DNA of 64,000 bases from Neokomagataea anthophila (GTDB lineage: Bacteria; Pseudomonadota; Alphaproteobacteria; Acetobacterales; Acetobacteraceae), in contig NZ_JAGRQH010000007.1 of assembly GCF_018122595.1 (NCBI RefSeq), forward strand, positions 44,024-108,023, in the 5' to 3' direction. The translations under genes were made by a program, and so were the position numbers. Positions 35,420 through 44,000 of the stretch are shown here, piece by piece. Positions within the stretch are counted from its first letter, which is position 1, and every line of letters begins with the position of its first letter. The notes under the pieces are model-generated. The model did not search any database and was not told the DNA's origin. It saw only the letters and a program-made list of their open reading frames with translations.

Positions 35420-36852
35420 TTCCTCATCGAATTAAAAGCACCCGTAGATGCAGAACACCGCTCAAGCGCAGCCCACTCCAAGCCGGGATCTGGATGACCA
35501 GACGCCGTAGCGAACATTTTCGCCGCCGTTTCCCGGCTCACAATTCCGTTCGACACCGCCGTGACCAAGCCCTGAGCCAAAGCCTGAAGCTCCTGATCAG
35601 CAACTGGAAACCATGGCGGCCAACGTAAACTCAACCGACACAGCGGCAGGTCCTTGACCAACACACCACCCAGCCGCAACCCATTGTCCAACACCTGCGA
35701 AAAACGGCACGCCATCCGGTACACTTCAAGCAAAGCCCCCTCGCCATAAGAATGGCGCAGCCGATCCACCAGCCAAATCAAAGGCTGGCACATCAGCTCC
35801 ATCGCTCTCCCCGATTGCACTCCGGACAGTCGATCACCATGCGCCCGATTGCCGTGCAGTTGCTCCAACACAATCTGGCGCAATTCCCGGTAATGATCGA
35901 GCACCGCTCCCGCTGCACTGCCATTAATTTCCAACAGCTTCGCATCACCTTCTGGCGGCAAAGTCAGCGCCGCCGCTGCCCCACCTTGATGCGCAACCCC
36001 CTCAGCCAAACCACCAGTTTTCAAGACAAGCGTCGGGTCAGAACCGTATTTCAGCCCCCGCCCCGCCTGCGAAAGCAGATAATCCGCCTCAATAACCGTA
36101 TCAATGGCCCGCTCAAACGTGCACTCACCTTCTGGATCACGCCCAGAATGCACGCCCAAATTTCGCATCCATACGATCGGAACAAACCCCAACCCATGAT
36201 GCACAGAGCGCCGCTCATCACGCGCCCCACCATCCATCCCCACCATCCAAGGAACGGACACAATACAATCCATCGGCGTCCAAATGCGCTGCCACCAGAA
36301 CTGCGCACCCAACAAATCCTGAGCAATCGGATACCCCTGCGCCGCTAAATCACGCCCATAAACCAAAAAGCGCTCTTCAACCCGCAGCAGCTCACCACTG
36401 GCATCATCCCAAAACGGTGTTAAATACGCCGTATCCAACACTGATAATCTCGGCACCCCAGCAGATACCTCAAACAGCATCGCCACAGACCCAACAGAGC
36501 CCAACGTCGCCGCTTCCATCATCAAAGACGCCAACCGCGTCTGAGACGCAAACATCCCCATGGCATCCGCCACACGCGGATCATCCGCCACCAAACTCGG
36601 CCAATGTGAGTCACCAAACAAAAGCGACACCGCATCATCCACAACCGTCCGACACATATTCGTCCGCACAGCAGGACGACGGTTCGAAAGCGGAATATAC
36701 TCTCCCGCCCCAGAACGCTCCTGCGCAAAAGGATACGATAGCGCATCATATTGCGTACCATCCAACACACGTCGAAGCGCCAGCAAACGTGCCGTGCGCG
36801 CCGAAGCACCTGTCGGCACAGCATAACGCTGTTGCAGGGACAACCAGTCCAT
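35416..36852 (-). CDS. Phage portal protein (SPP1 gp6-like)
   Basis: The product is 478 aa. It has RRPAVRTNMCRTVVDDAVSL near residue 56, RLSVLDTAYLTPFWDDASGE, GFVPIVWMRNLGV and the helical DRLSGVQSGRAMELMCQPLI, fitting SPP1-type portals. It forms the dodecameric DNA channel and connects terminase and scaffold. The C-terminal end, FATASGHPDPGLEW, is typical. It lies between the large terminase and scaffold genes. Confidence 0.85.
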   Translation of the reverse strand: MDWLSLQQRYAVPTGASARTARLLALRRVLDGTQYDALSYPFAQERSGAGEYIPLSNRRPAVRTNMCRTVVDDAVSLLFGDSHWPSLVADDPRVADAMGMFASQTRLASLMMEAATLGSVGSVAMLFEVSAGVPRLSVLDTAYLTPFWDDASGELLRVEERFLVYGRDLAAQGYPIAQDLLGAQFWWQRIWTPMDCIVSVPWMVGMDGGARDERRSVHHGLGFVPIVWMRNLGVHSGRDPEGECTFERAIDTVIEADYLLSQAGRGLKYGSDPTLVLKTGGLAEGVAHQGGAAAALTLPPEGDAKLLEINGSAAGAVLDHYRELRQIVLEQLHGNRAHGDRLSGVQSGRAMELMCQPLIWLVDRLRHSYGEGALLEVYRMACRFSQVLDNGLRLGGVLVKDLPLCRLSLRWPPWFPVADQELQALAQGLVTAVSNGIVSRETAAKMFATASGHPDPGLEWAALERCSASTGAFNSMRK

Positions 36853-36895
36853 GAGCTCTCCAATTTTGAAAACGAAAAAAAGCCCGTAGCTTTCA

Positions 36896-38212
36896 TCACC
36901 GCATCAAGGAAAAACCAGACGAGCCCCAACTCGCTACCTGCCCCCCTGATGACAACATCACTTCACTCAACCCCCAGACCATCGCATCCGCTCGATCTGG
37001 AGACCGCGCCCCACGGTAACCACTCACAGAGAAGTAACAGAGCTGCTCCTCTAAAGCCGCAAAACGCCCATGATGAACAACTTTTCCAACTTCATATAAC
37101 GCTGCAACCGGTTCAGCCCGCGCCGCCTTACCCCGCGCTGCTGTCACCATTTTCACCGGTGCATGCGCCCTCACACTGCGCAGCGTTCCTTCCACCAACG
37201 CACCGCCAAAATTGCGTTCAGCAACAATGCGCTCAGCACCCCATTCATCCAAGGCACGCAACGCACGTGCCGCCCAACCCGCCGGACTATCACGGGCAGA
37301 CACATCTTCCAGAACATGGCCAACCCCCTGTCCATCCACACCACACACAACAATCCCGATTTCATCAGACCGCGTATCTTCCGGCCCAGACGCCCCCGAA
37401 GGATCAACCGCCACCACAATACGCCGCATCCGTGCCGCAACATCCTGCCGGGTCGCAGACGTCACCGCCCCTTCCCGCCGGAACATCTCCAAGCGCCACA
37501 ACGCTCCTTCAACGGCCACCTGATACTCACCATGTAAAAAACGTCGCCGTTCTCGCTCTGGCAATGCTTCCAACGCCGCCAAATATTCCGGGCTTAAATT
37601 GTCCCGGTTAGCGTGCGGGTTCAAAATCATCGTCGCATATAATGCGGGATTACCCAGAGGCTCCCCCGACTTCGGCTCAATACCCGTCTCAAATAATGAA
37701 TATAACCAATGCCCTACACTCGGCGGGTTCGCATCAATATATTCCCGGTTCACCAAACCCGTTTTCTGCGCAAGCCGCGTCAGCAGCATATTCCGCGCGC
37801 CATAACTAATCTGGCTCGCCTCATTCAAATAAACCGTTGAAAATTCCAACCCAAGAATTTTTTCCGTGCGCTGCTCATCATCCAACCCGCCGAATAAAAT
37901 TGACGAGCCATTCGGAAACGTCACCACCCAATCTTGCCGGTCCAACTTCCAAACTACCTGCGGAAAACATTTCTGCATAACCTTCGGAAACGTGTCCCGC
38001 AGCACAGAGGCCTTCAGCGCCGTCAAACGATGACGAAACACCCCATGCCGACTCCCCGGCTCCTTCAACGCACGAATAATAACCGCACGCATCAGAACAA
38101 ACGTCTTCCCAGAACGAGATCCACCCCGCAAAAGAATATGCCGTGCATCCCCCCCCAACAGCCGCACAGCCTCACGCTGCCCGTCATTAAGTTTAAAGAG
38201 CGTTGTCGTCAT
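36896..38212 (-). CDS. Phage terminase large subunit
   Basis: The product is 438 aa from the ATG at 38212; the frame is open to a GTG at 38251. The ATPase half has Walker A GGSRSGKTFVL near residue 30 and Walker B STVYLNEAS. The nuclease half has VAVDPSGASGPED, VAERNFGGALVE and the last acidic residue in SPDRADAMVWGLSE. It packages DNA into the prohead and cuts the concatemer. All key residues appear to be present. It overlaps the small terminase by about 20 bases. Confidence 0.92.
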   Translation of the reverse strand: MTTTLFKLNDGQREAVRLLGGDARHILLRGGSRSGKTFVLMRAVIIRALKEPGSRHGVFRHRLTALKASVLRDTFPKVMQKCFPQVVWKLDRQDWVVTFPNGSSILFGGLDDEQRTEKILGLEFSTVYLNEASQISYGARNMLLTRLAQKTGLVNREYIDANPPSVGHWLYSLFETGIEPKSGEPLGNPALYATMILNPHANRDNLSPEYLAALEALPERERRRFLHGEYQVAVEGALWRLEMFRREGAVTSATRQDVAARMRRIVVAVDPSGASGPEDTRSDEIGIVVCGVDGQGVGHVLEDVSARDSPAGWAARALRALDEWGAERIVAERNFGGALVEGTLRSVRAHAPVKMVTAARGKAARAEPVAALYEVGKVVHHGRFAALEEQLCYFSVSGYRGARSPDRADAMVWGLSEVMLSSGGQVASWGSSGFSLMR

Positions 38213-38645
38213 GGCTAATATTAATCGAAATTGCGCCAGACACCGCAGCACCTTCCGCCGCCTTAAAGCGTGATGGACGATGCGCCTTCAACAAAAACGC
38301 CATCAACCCATCACTATATTTTTTACGGATCAAAGGATGTCCCGTCTCCGGGTTACACACCACCTTCCCACCATAAGTAATCGGCTCATCATACCCCTCG
38401 ACAGCCCGCCTCCGCGCTTCCGCCTCTAGGCAATCGGCAGCCTCTTCCAAAGCATCTTCCCAACGCGCACAAAAATCAGGGTCTGTATCCTTCCACTTAT
38501 ACAGCGTCCCTCGCTGTACCTCTGCCACCCGCCCAGCTTCAGAGATATTTCCGCTTAATGCCAAATGCGTCAGGAATTTCTCTTGGCGCCTACGTGTCCG
38601 GCCACCACCTGACCGCCCACTCTTTACTAACCGCTCACCGACCAT
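38193..38645 (-). CDS. Phage terminase small subunit-like protein
   Basis: The product is 150 aa from the ATG at 38645, with AGGGGCAGGGC just upstream; a frame to 38756 overlaps the gene before. It has a basic N-terminus, then RQEKFLTHLALSGNISEAGR and VQRGTLYKWKDTDPDFCARW, an HTH of the terminase small subunit type, and RRAVEGYDEPITYGGKVV. The protein recognises packaging DNA for the large subunit. Its order before the large terminase supports the call. Confidence 0.8.
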   Translation of the reverse strand: MVGERLVKSGRSGGGRTRRRQEKFLTHLALSGNISEAGRVAEVQRGTLYKWKDTDPDFCARWEDALEEAADCLEAEARRRAVEGYDEPITYGGKVVCNPETGHPLIRKKYSDGLMAFLLKAHRPSRFKAAEGAAVSGAISINISHDDNAL

Positions 38646-38676
38646 GCCCTGCCCCTTTGCCAAAACCCGCCCCTCT

Positions 38677-39117
38677 TCAACCAAGCCGCCGCCGCACAGC
38701 TTTCTGTACATGCTGCTCATCTCGACATTCCCGAGCCAATCGCGTCCGAGCCACAACCTGCCGCGATCGTGCCTCAGCCCAGCGCTCTCCGCTCCTCTGC
38801 TCAGCCAAACGTCTTTTTTGTTCTTGAAGAGCCGCCGGCACGATACGAGCCATCACCTCGCTGCCCACATGGCCCAAAAGGCGTAACTTCCGTACATCTC
38901 GCTGACACGGAATAGCCCGACACCGCACATCAATGCGGTTCAAACCAGCCTCAACCAATTCTGACCAATGTAACGCCATATCAGCACGATGAGGCGCCTC
39001 ATCTTCATACACCAAAGGGCACAACACAGCCTGACCATGCCCCACCTCCAGAACCACCATGGTCTGCCAACCGACAAAAACAACTGCCCCACACTGAATA
39101 GTATTCAATACAGTCAT
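38677..39117 (-). CDS. Hypothetical phage protein
   Basis: The product is 146 aa, not recognised. The first half looks globular (CGAVVFVGWQTMVVLEVG, PHRADMALHWSELVEAGLN). The second half is a long basic helix rich in Arg, Glu and Ala (QEQKRRLAEQRSGERWAEAR). It is the first gene after the terminator at 39133-39167 and precedes the small terminase, so it may be a packaging accessory or regulator. Confidence 0.55.
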   Translation of the reverse strand: MTVLNTIQCGAVVFVGWQTMVVLEVGHGQAVLCPLVYEDEAPHRADMALHWSELVEAGLNRIDVRCRAIPCQRDVRKLRLLGHVGSEVMARIVPAALQEQKRRLAEQRSGERWAEARSRQVVARTRLARECRDEQHVQKAVRRRLG

Positions 39118-39132
39118 AAAATAAATCCCAAT

Positions 39133-39167
39133 AAAAAAAGCCGCTCACCCAGAAGGTCAGCGGCTTT
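39133..39167 (-). terminator. Terminator between control genes and the structural operon
   Basis: AAAGCCGCT and AGCGGCTTT pair, with ACC/GGT extending the stem past a mismatch. On the minus strand it is followed by seven T. It lies 3' of the 39243-39788 gene and before the leftward late genes, so late expression needs a promoter of its own or antitermination. Confidence 0.82.
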
Positions 39168-39242
39168 CGTTGGTAAATACAAATCTTCAATATAGTCTTC
39201 TTATAAATAATCTGCGTTCGGAATGCAAGGGTTAATTTATCG

Positions 39243-39788
39243 TTAATGGTATTTTTTATTTTCAACGCCCTTCAAATTTCCATAAACATGCACCAATTGC
39301 TCCAATACTAAGGAACATTGAGCCGAAACCTTCATCCGCGCACGCCCTTCCGATAAACCCGGATAAATATGCCGCGCCATCGCCGAAAACGTCATTTCCC
39401 GCGCCAATAACATTTCTAACCGCACATGAGCCGCTAAACCTAACGTATCACGAATAGCCGATATCCGTGCAGAACATTTACCCCGCCCAAGCATCCATGT
39501 GTGCATATCGCCTTTTTCACGGAACCGACCATCAGAAGGCACCTCTTCAACCACGCCCGTCGTGGCAAAAAGATATTCCCGATACCAACGATCCGCAGCC
39601 GCCAGTTCATCATCACCAATGTCATGCGCATCATACATAGACTGCACCGTATTCACGACACGATACACACCCTTCTGCTCCCGCAGCACATCATGTTGGC
39701 GGCGCTCTTTCGTCGGCATCATCATGGCATCACTCAATTGACGACCGCGCGTCTTCACGCCCAGTCTCTTTGCACCTTGCGCCAACAT
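39243..39788 (-). CDS. Putative phage late-control protein
   Basis: The product is 181 aa, not firmly recognised. It reads AADRWYREYLFATTGV, SARISAIRDTLGLAAHVRLE and AREMTFSAMARHIYPGLSEG. The last segment has the spacing of a helix-turn-helix, and the size and place resemble ArpU/RinA-type or Q-like late regulators. It starts at the stop of the gene before (one shared base) and ends before a terminator. The regulator role is inference from place and the HTH-like segment. Confidence 0.5.
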   Translation of the reverse strand: MLAQGAKRLGVKTRGRQLSDAMMMPTKERRQHDVLREQKGVYRVVNTVQSMYDAHDIGDDELAAADRWYREYLFATTGVVEEVPSDGRFREKGDMHTWMLGRGKCSARISAIRDTLGLAAHVRLEMLLAREMTFSAMARHIYPGLSEGRARMKVSAQCSLVLEQLVHVYGNLKGVENKKYH

Positions 39789-40108
39789 CAGTGAATACCC
39801 TCCACCAACTCACGACCACCCATCGGCACCAGCCCCGGAAATGCCGGAACCTTATCCGCTCCCCACAAAGCCGCCCAACTTACAGGATGCCCCGCCGGTA
39901 ACGCCTCAACCGTGTCACGCTCTACCACCTTACGGGACGCCACCTTAGTGCCCTTTTTCTTTCCACCCGATAAGGTACCAGAAACCCCAGCAGACAAACG
40001 AGACTTCCCGACCAACTTCGGCGCCCAACCATCCGCAGCAAGCATAGCCGCCAAAGCTCCCGCTGAGACCCGTGCTCCTGCTCCAACTATATTTGTTTGA
40101 TTGAACAT
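39788..40108 (-). CDS. Small basic phage control-region protein
   Basis: The product is 106 aa, with AAGGA upstream of the ATG at 40108. It has GARVSAGALAAMLAADGWAP, a possible HTH-like start, then the Lys-rich SGGKKKGTKVASRKVVERD and PVSWAALWGADKVP. It is divergent from the XRE repressor with operator palindromes between, the place of Cro- or early-gene products. I do not recognise a family. Confidence 0.5.
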   Translation of the reverse strand: MFNQTNIVGAGARVSAGALAAMLAADGWAPKLVGKSRLSAGVSGTLSGGKKKGTKVASRKVVERDTVEALPAGHPVSWAALWGADKVPAFPGLVPMGGRELVEGIH

Positions 40109-40131
40109 AAAAAAATCCTTACAAAATCAGA

Positions 40132-40152
40132 TTTATGGCATTTTGCCATAAA
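40132..40152. promoter_or_regulatory. Repressor operator O1
   Basis: TTTATGGCA and TGCCATAAA are perfect 9-base arms around TTT, between the divergent 39788-40108 gene and the XRE repressor. The core TGGCA-NNN-TGCCA recurs at 40784-40800. Confidence 0.78.
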
Positions 40153-40180
40153 ATATATGAAAAAAAAGAGAGACTAGATT

Positions 40181-40193
40181 TGGCATAAAGCCA
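40181..40193. promoter_or_regulatory. Operator-like site O2
   Basis: TGGC and GCCA flank ATAAA, a weaker form of the O1 palindrome, 17 bases before the repressor start. It could mediate autoregulation. Confidence 0.5.
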
Positions 40194-40209
40194 TTGCTAG
40201 AAAAGCCTC

Positions 40210-40602
40210 ATGGCCAAACAGAAACGATCAGATTCTCTCACGGTACTCCAACGCGCGATTGGACAGCGCATTGCTTGGGCCAGAGAACTCGTTATCCCCA
40301 ACCAGAGCGAATGCGCTCGTCTGCTGGGTATCGACGCATCAACACTCAACAAAATTGAACGCGGAGATCGAGCACCCAACGTGTTCCTCATTGCCGCATT
40401 ATCGAACCGCTTGCGCGTTTCAACGGACTTTCTTCTGAAAGGCGTCCTGAACGGTCGTACCGACGAAGAATTGGCCCTGAGGCTGGCTGCTTTGCACCCA
40501 GAGTTGGTGCTCCAGCGGCAAGACACGGCGTTGCACAAGGACAAAAACAGTCCTTCTGACACACCTGATCTGCCCACGACACCAGATGAGGAGGTGCACT
40601 GA
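40210..40602 (+). CDS. XRE-family phage repressor-like regulator
   Basis: The product is 130 aa. A lambda-repressor-type HTH spans about residues 14-70: GQRIAWARELVIPNQSECAR, LLGIDASTLNKIERGDRAPN and RLRVSTDFLLKGVL. The rest is short and charged, without a peptidase or dimerisation domain of the LexA/CI type, so RecA-driven self-cleavage is unlikely. It is the only rightward gene of the element. It is probably autoregulated through O1/O2. The start has no clear ribosome-binding site. Confidence 0.82.
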   Translation: MAKQKRSDSLTVLQRAIGQRIAWARELVIPNQSECARLLGIDASTLNKIERGDRAPNVFLIAALSNRLRVSTDFLLKGVLNGRTDEELALRLAALHPELVLQRQDTALHKDKNSPSDTPDLPTTPDEEVH

Positions 40603-40620
40603 TTTTGGGTTGTTTGTTCT

Positions 40621-40737
40621 TCATACGCCCTCAGGACTTCTTTGACCGTCATGACCAACCCCTTCCGCATCAACACGAAAAAGATCACCGGGATAGAGCG
40701 TGATTTCCGGAACGACATCGTCAAAGAACCCCTCCCC
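40621..40737 (-). pseudogene. Orphan C-terminal coding fragment, possible gene remnant
   Basis: An open minus-strand frame of 38 codons runs from just after a TAG (40738-40740) to a TGA (40621-40623). It has no ATG, GTG or TTG start but strong purine-N-pyrimidine codon character, reading FFDDVVPEITLYPGDLF then RVDAEGVGHDG. It looks like the tail of a lost gene. No family is recognised. It lies antisense to, and just after, the repressor. Confidence 0.35.
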
Positions 40738-40783
40738 CTAAACGCTGAAAGTCACCATGAAACTCAGCGATTAACGATAAATT

Positions 40784-40800
40784 AATGGCAATATGCCATT
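40784..40800. promoter_or_regulatory. Repressor operator O3
   Basis: AATGGCA and TGCCATT are perfect 7-base arms around ATA, sharing the O1 core. It lies between the repressor and the RND operon. Confidence 0.7.
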
Positions 40801-40817
40801 GGGTCAAGAATGAAATG

Positions 40818-40830
40818 TGGCTTAATGCCA
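40818..40830. promoter_or_regulatory. Operator-like site O4
   Basis: TGGC and GCCA flank TTAAT, the same layout as O2, about 34 bases from O3. Confidence 0.5.
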
Positions 40831-40861
40831 ATTGTCTTAATCAATTCCCTTAATAAAGTTC

Positions 40862-40895
40862 GTGGCATTTCACTTCGCACCTCGCAAAATGCCAC
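40862..40895. promoter_or_regulatory. Pair of operator half-sites O5
   Basis: GTGGCATTT at 40862-40870 is inverted as AAATGCCAC at 40887-40895. Each half carries TGGCA/TGCCA. With O3 and O4 this makes a cluster of half-sites in a 462-base gap (40603-41064) that otherwise holds only the orphan frame and the upstream region of the RND operon. Confidence 0.45.
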
Positions 40896-41064
40896 ACAAA
40901 AACCCAACATTAAGAACACACCAAAGAAGAACAAACCTAATCATGACAAAGTGGTAATCATTCATCCACAATATAAAGCATGATTTATGAGACTAAACGG
41001 CAGCAAACGATTAGCTTTAGAGCCAATCCCTCAAAGCTAGTCACAGGATTGGAACTACCGCTCC

Positions 41065-44000
41065 ATGAATGCCATCGTCGTGACCGCGCTAAGACGACCA
41101 CTTACATTCGTCGTCTTATCGATCTTAATTGTCATGTTCGGGGTCATGTCGATCTTCAAGACCCCGACAGACGTCTTCCCAAACATTAAAGTTCCCGTCG
41201 TTGCTGTCGTCTGGACCTACCCAGGTCTGCTGCCACAGCAATTCGCCGGACGAATCACCTATAACTTCGAGCTCTCCGTCACCACGACGGTGCAGGGCAT
41301 CGAACATATGGAGTCGGATAGCTATTACGGCCGCTCCATTGTCCGAATCTATTTCCAGCCCGGCACAGAAGTCGGCACAGCAGAGGCTGAAGTCACAGCC
41401 ATCGCCCAAACCATCCTTTTGGGCCTCCCCCCTAAAGTGCCTGCACCTATGATCATGGCCTTGAACCCATCTCAGGTTCCGGTCATCGCTTTGCAGGTCA
41501 CTTCGCAAAAACAGACCCCATCAGATCTGTTTAAACTCGGCGTCATTTCCATCCGTCCTTTGCTCGCCACCGTCCCCGGCGCCGTCGTGGCCCACCCAAA
41601 TGGTGGTATGGACAGCTTTGTAATGATCGCGCTGAACCAAGATCAGCTTCGCGCCCATCACCTTTCCGCAGCAGACGTCCAGCAAGCCATGCGTGATCAG
41701 AACATCGTTCTGCCCGCCGGTGACCAAAAAATCGATCAAACTGACTGGATGGTCCAAACCAACGCCACACCGGAAACGATGGATGACATCGCCAACATCC
41801 CGGTCAAACGCGTCGGTAACGCTGTGATTTATGTCCGTGATGTCGCTGAAGTCTATCGCGGCGGTCACCCACAAACCAACCTTGTGCTGGTCAAAGGTCG
41901 CCAAGGCGTGGAAATGATCACGCAAAAGAGTGGCTCTGCCTCAACACTCGACGTTGTGGCCGCAACCAAAGCTCTCCTGCCACGTCTACGCGCCATCTTA
42001 CCACCAGACGTTCACGTCTCCATTTTGTCTGACGCCTCCGTCTTGGTGAAAGATCAAATTCATGACGTGGTTCAGGAAATGGTCACAGCCGCATTGCTCA
42101 CCGGCATTGTCGTGCTGCTTTTCCTCGGTTCATGGCGCTCCACCGTCATCATCGCCACTTCCATCCCCTTGGCTATTTTGTGTTCCATCATCGCTTTGGG
42201 TTGGGCCGGTGAATCCATCAACGTCATGACCCTCGGCGGTCTGGCTCTCGCCGTCGGTATCCTCGTGGACGACGCGACCGTGATGATCGAAAACATCGAT
42301 ACCCACCTCGAAATGGGTAAAGATCTCGAACTCGCCATCATTGATGCCGCCAACCAAATCGTTATTCCAACCTTCGTCTCAACAACCTGCATCTGTATCG
42401 TCTGGCTCCCTCTCTTTGAACTGGACGGCGTCGCAGGTTACCTCTTCATGCCAATGGCAAAGGCCATCATTTTTGCGATGATTGCGTCTTTCATCCTGTC
42501 CCGTACTCTGGTCCCAACCATGGCCAAGTACCTTCTTGCCGGACAGGTACACCACGCCCATGGACATGACGCTCACCCACCAGCCCCGAAAACATTCTTC
42601 GGTCGCTTCCAACAAGGCTTTGAGCGCCGCTTCACTGCGTTCCGTAACGGCTATAATGACGTGCTGACACGCTGCGTCGCACGCCGCAAAGCCTTCGTGA
42701 GTATCTTCTTAATTTGCTCACTGGCCTCCTTCACCCTCTACGCATTTGCTGGCCGTGACTTCTTCCCAGAAGTCAAATCCGGTGCCCTACAAATGCATAT
42801 GCGCGCCCCACTCGGCACGCGTATCGAAGTCGCTGGCCGTATCGCGGCCTTGGTCGATGACCGCATCCACCAAGACCTCCCCGGCAAAGTCGAAAACATC
42901 ATCTCGAACTGCGGCCTTCCAGAAGGCCCCCATAACCAAGCCTTCATGCCAACACCAAGCGTCGGCACGCAGGATTGTGACCTGACCATTGCTCTAAAAG
43001 ACCCTGAGTCACCAGTTTGGGACTACCGTAAGCTGCTGCGCAAAGATCTCTCTGCGCGCTTCCCTGGCACGGTCTTCACCTTCCAACCGGCTGACCTCAC
43101 CACTCAAATTCTGAACTTCGGCTCACCTGCCCCAATCGATATCCAAATCGCGGGCCCGAGCATTTCAGACAACTACAACTACGCACGCCACATCATCGGC
43201 CAACTCCGCCACGTCCCCGGCGCAGCCGACGTCACCATCCAACAAACGATGGCAACGCCTACACTGATGGTAAACGGCAACCGTACCTTTAGTCAGGCCA
43301 CGGGCATCACCGAAAACGATCTGGCCACCAACGAACTCCTGACCCTCTCCGGTTCCGGCGTTGTTGACCCCCAGTTCTGGCTTGACCCTGAAGACAACGT
43401 CACCTTCCCACTCAACGTTTATACGTCACAGGATCAACTCACTCACCTGACAGACCTGCTGACCATTCCTGTTGATAAGGGCGATGGCGACCCGAACGAT
43501 AAAACACAGCTCCTAGGCGCATTGGCGGATGTCGTTGCCACCGGCACACCGGGCGAAGTCTCGCACTTCAACTCCATGTCGGAAATTGACATCTACGTCT
43601 CCGCAGAAGGCACTGACCTCGGCTCCGTCCTGAATGGCGTGAACGATGTGCTGTCACACGACAAACACAACGTCCCCCGCTCGTCAGACGTCACCGTCCA
43701 CGGTCAAGCCACAACAATGCACGGCGCGTACACCCAACTCGTCGAAGGCCTACTGGTCTCCATCGTGTTGATCTACCTGCTGATCGTGGTGAACTTCCAG
43801 TCTTGGCTGGACCCCTTCATCATCATCACCGCATTGCCAGGTGCCTTGGGCGGCATCGCATGGGCATTGTTCCTGACCGGCACACGCCTCTCCGTCCCTG
43901 CCCTCACAGGCGCCATCATGTGCATGGGCACCGCCACCGCGAACTCCATTCTTGTGGTGTCCTTTGCCCGTGAACGGATCGAAATCCACGGTGATGCCCT

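Larger units (their letters stand above)
20714..40895. mobile_element. Contractile-tailed prophage-like element (structural module plus repressor region)
   Basis: About 20 kb with phage gene order on the minus strand: control genes, terminase small/large, portal, scaffold, capsid, connectors, sheath, tube, tail chaperone, D/X/V/W/J baseplate and fibres. A rightward XRE repressor with palindromic operators lies at the right end. No integrase, excisionase, replication, holin, endolysin or spanin gene was recognised, and no flanking tRNA or att repeat was seen. The tape-measure slot holds only a 248-aa protein. The boundaries are approximate: pgm on the left, the RND operon on the right. The element may be decayed or may be a domesticated particle. 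Confidence 0.85.

Noticed and set aside
35752..36348. 198-codon plus-strand frame over the portal gene
   Set aside because: His/Pro/Arg-rich shadow frame with no start signal or family features.
36751..37611. 286-codon plus-strand frame inside terminase/portal DNA
   Set aside because: Pro/His/Gln/Arg-rich translation typical of antisense frames in C-rich DNA; the minus strand encodes portal and large terminase with full motifs.
40197..40724. Minus-strand frame beginning MTVKEVLRAYEEQ at 40652 with an AGGGG upstream
   Set aside because: Only the first 20 or so codons look protein-like; the rest is antisense to the XRE repressor.
40651..40785. 44-codon plus-strand frame after the repressor
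   Set aside because: No ribosome-binding site and poor coding character compared with the opposite-strand frame at 40621-40737; it also ends at operator O3.
20714..40895. Idea that the element is a tailocin or contractile injection system
   Set aside because: Terminase, portal, scaffold and coat genes are all present and look intact, so a DNA-packaging head is encoded.
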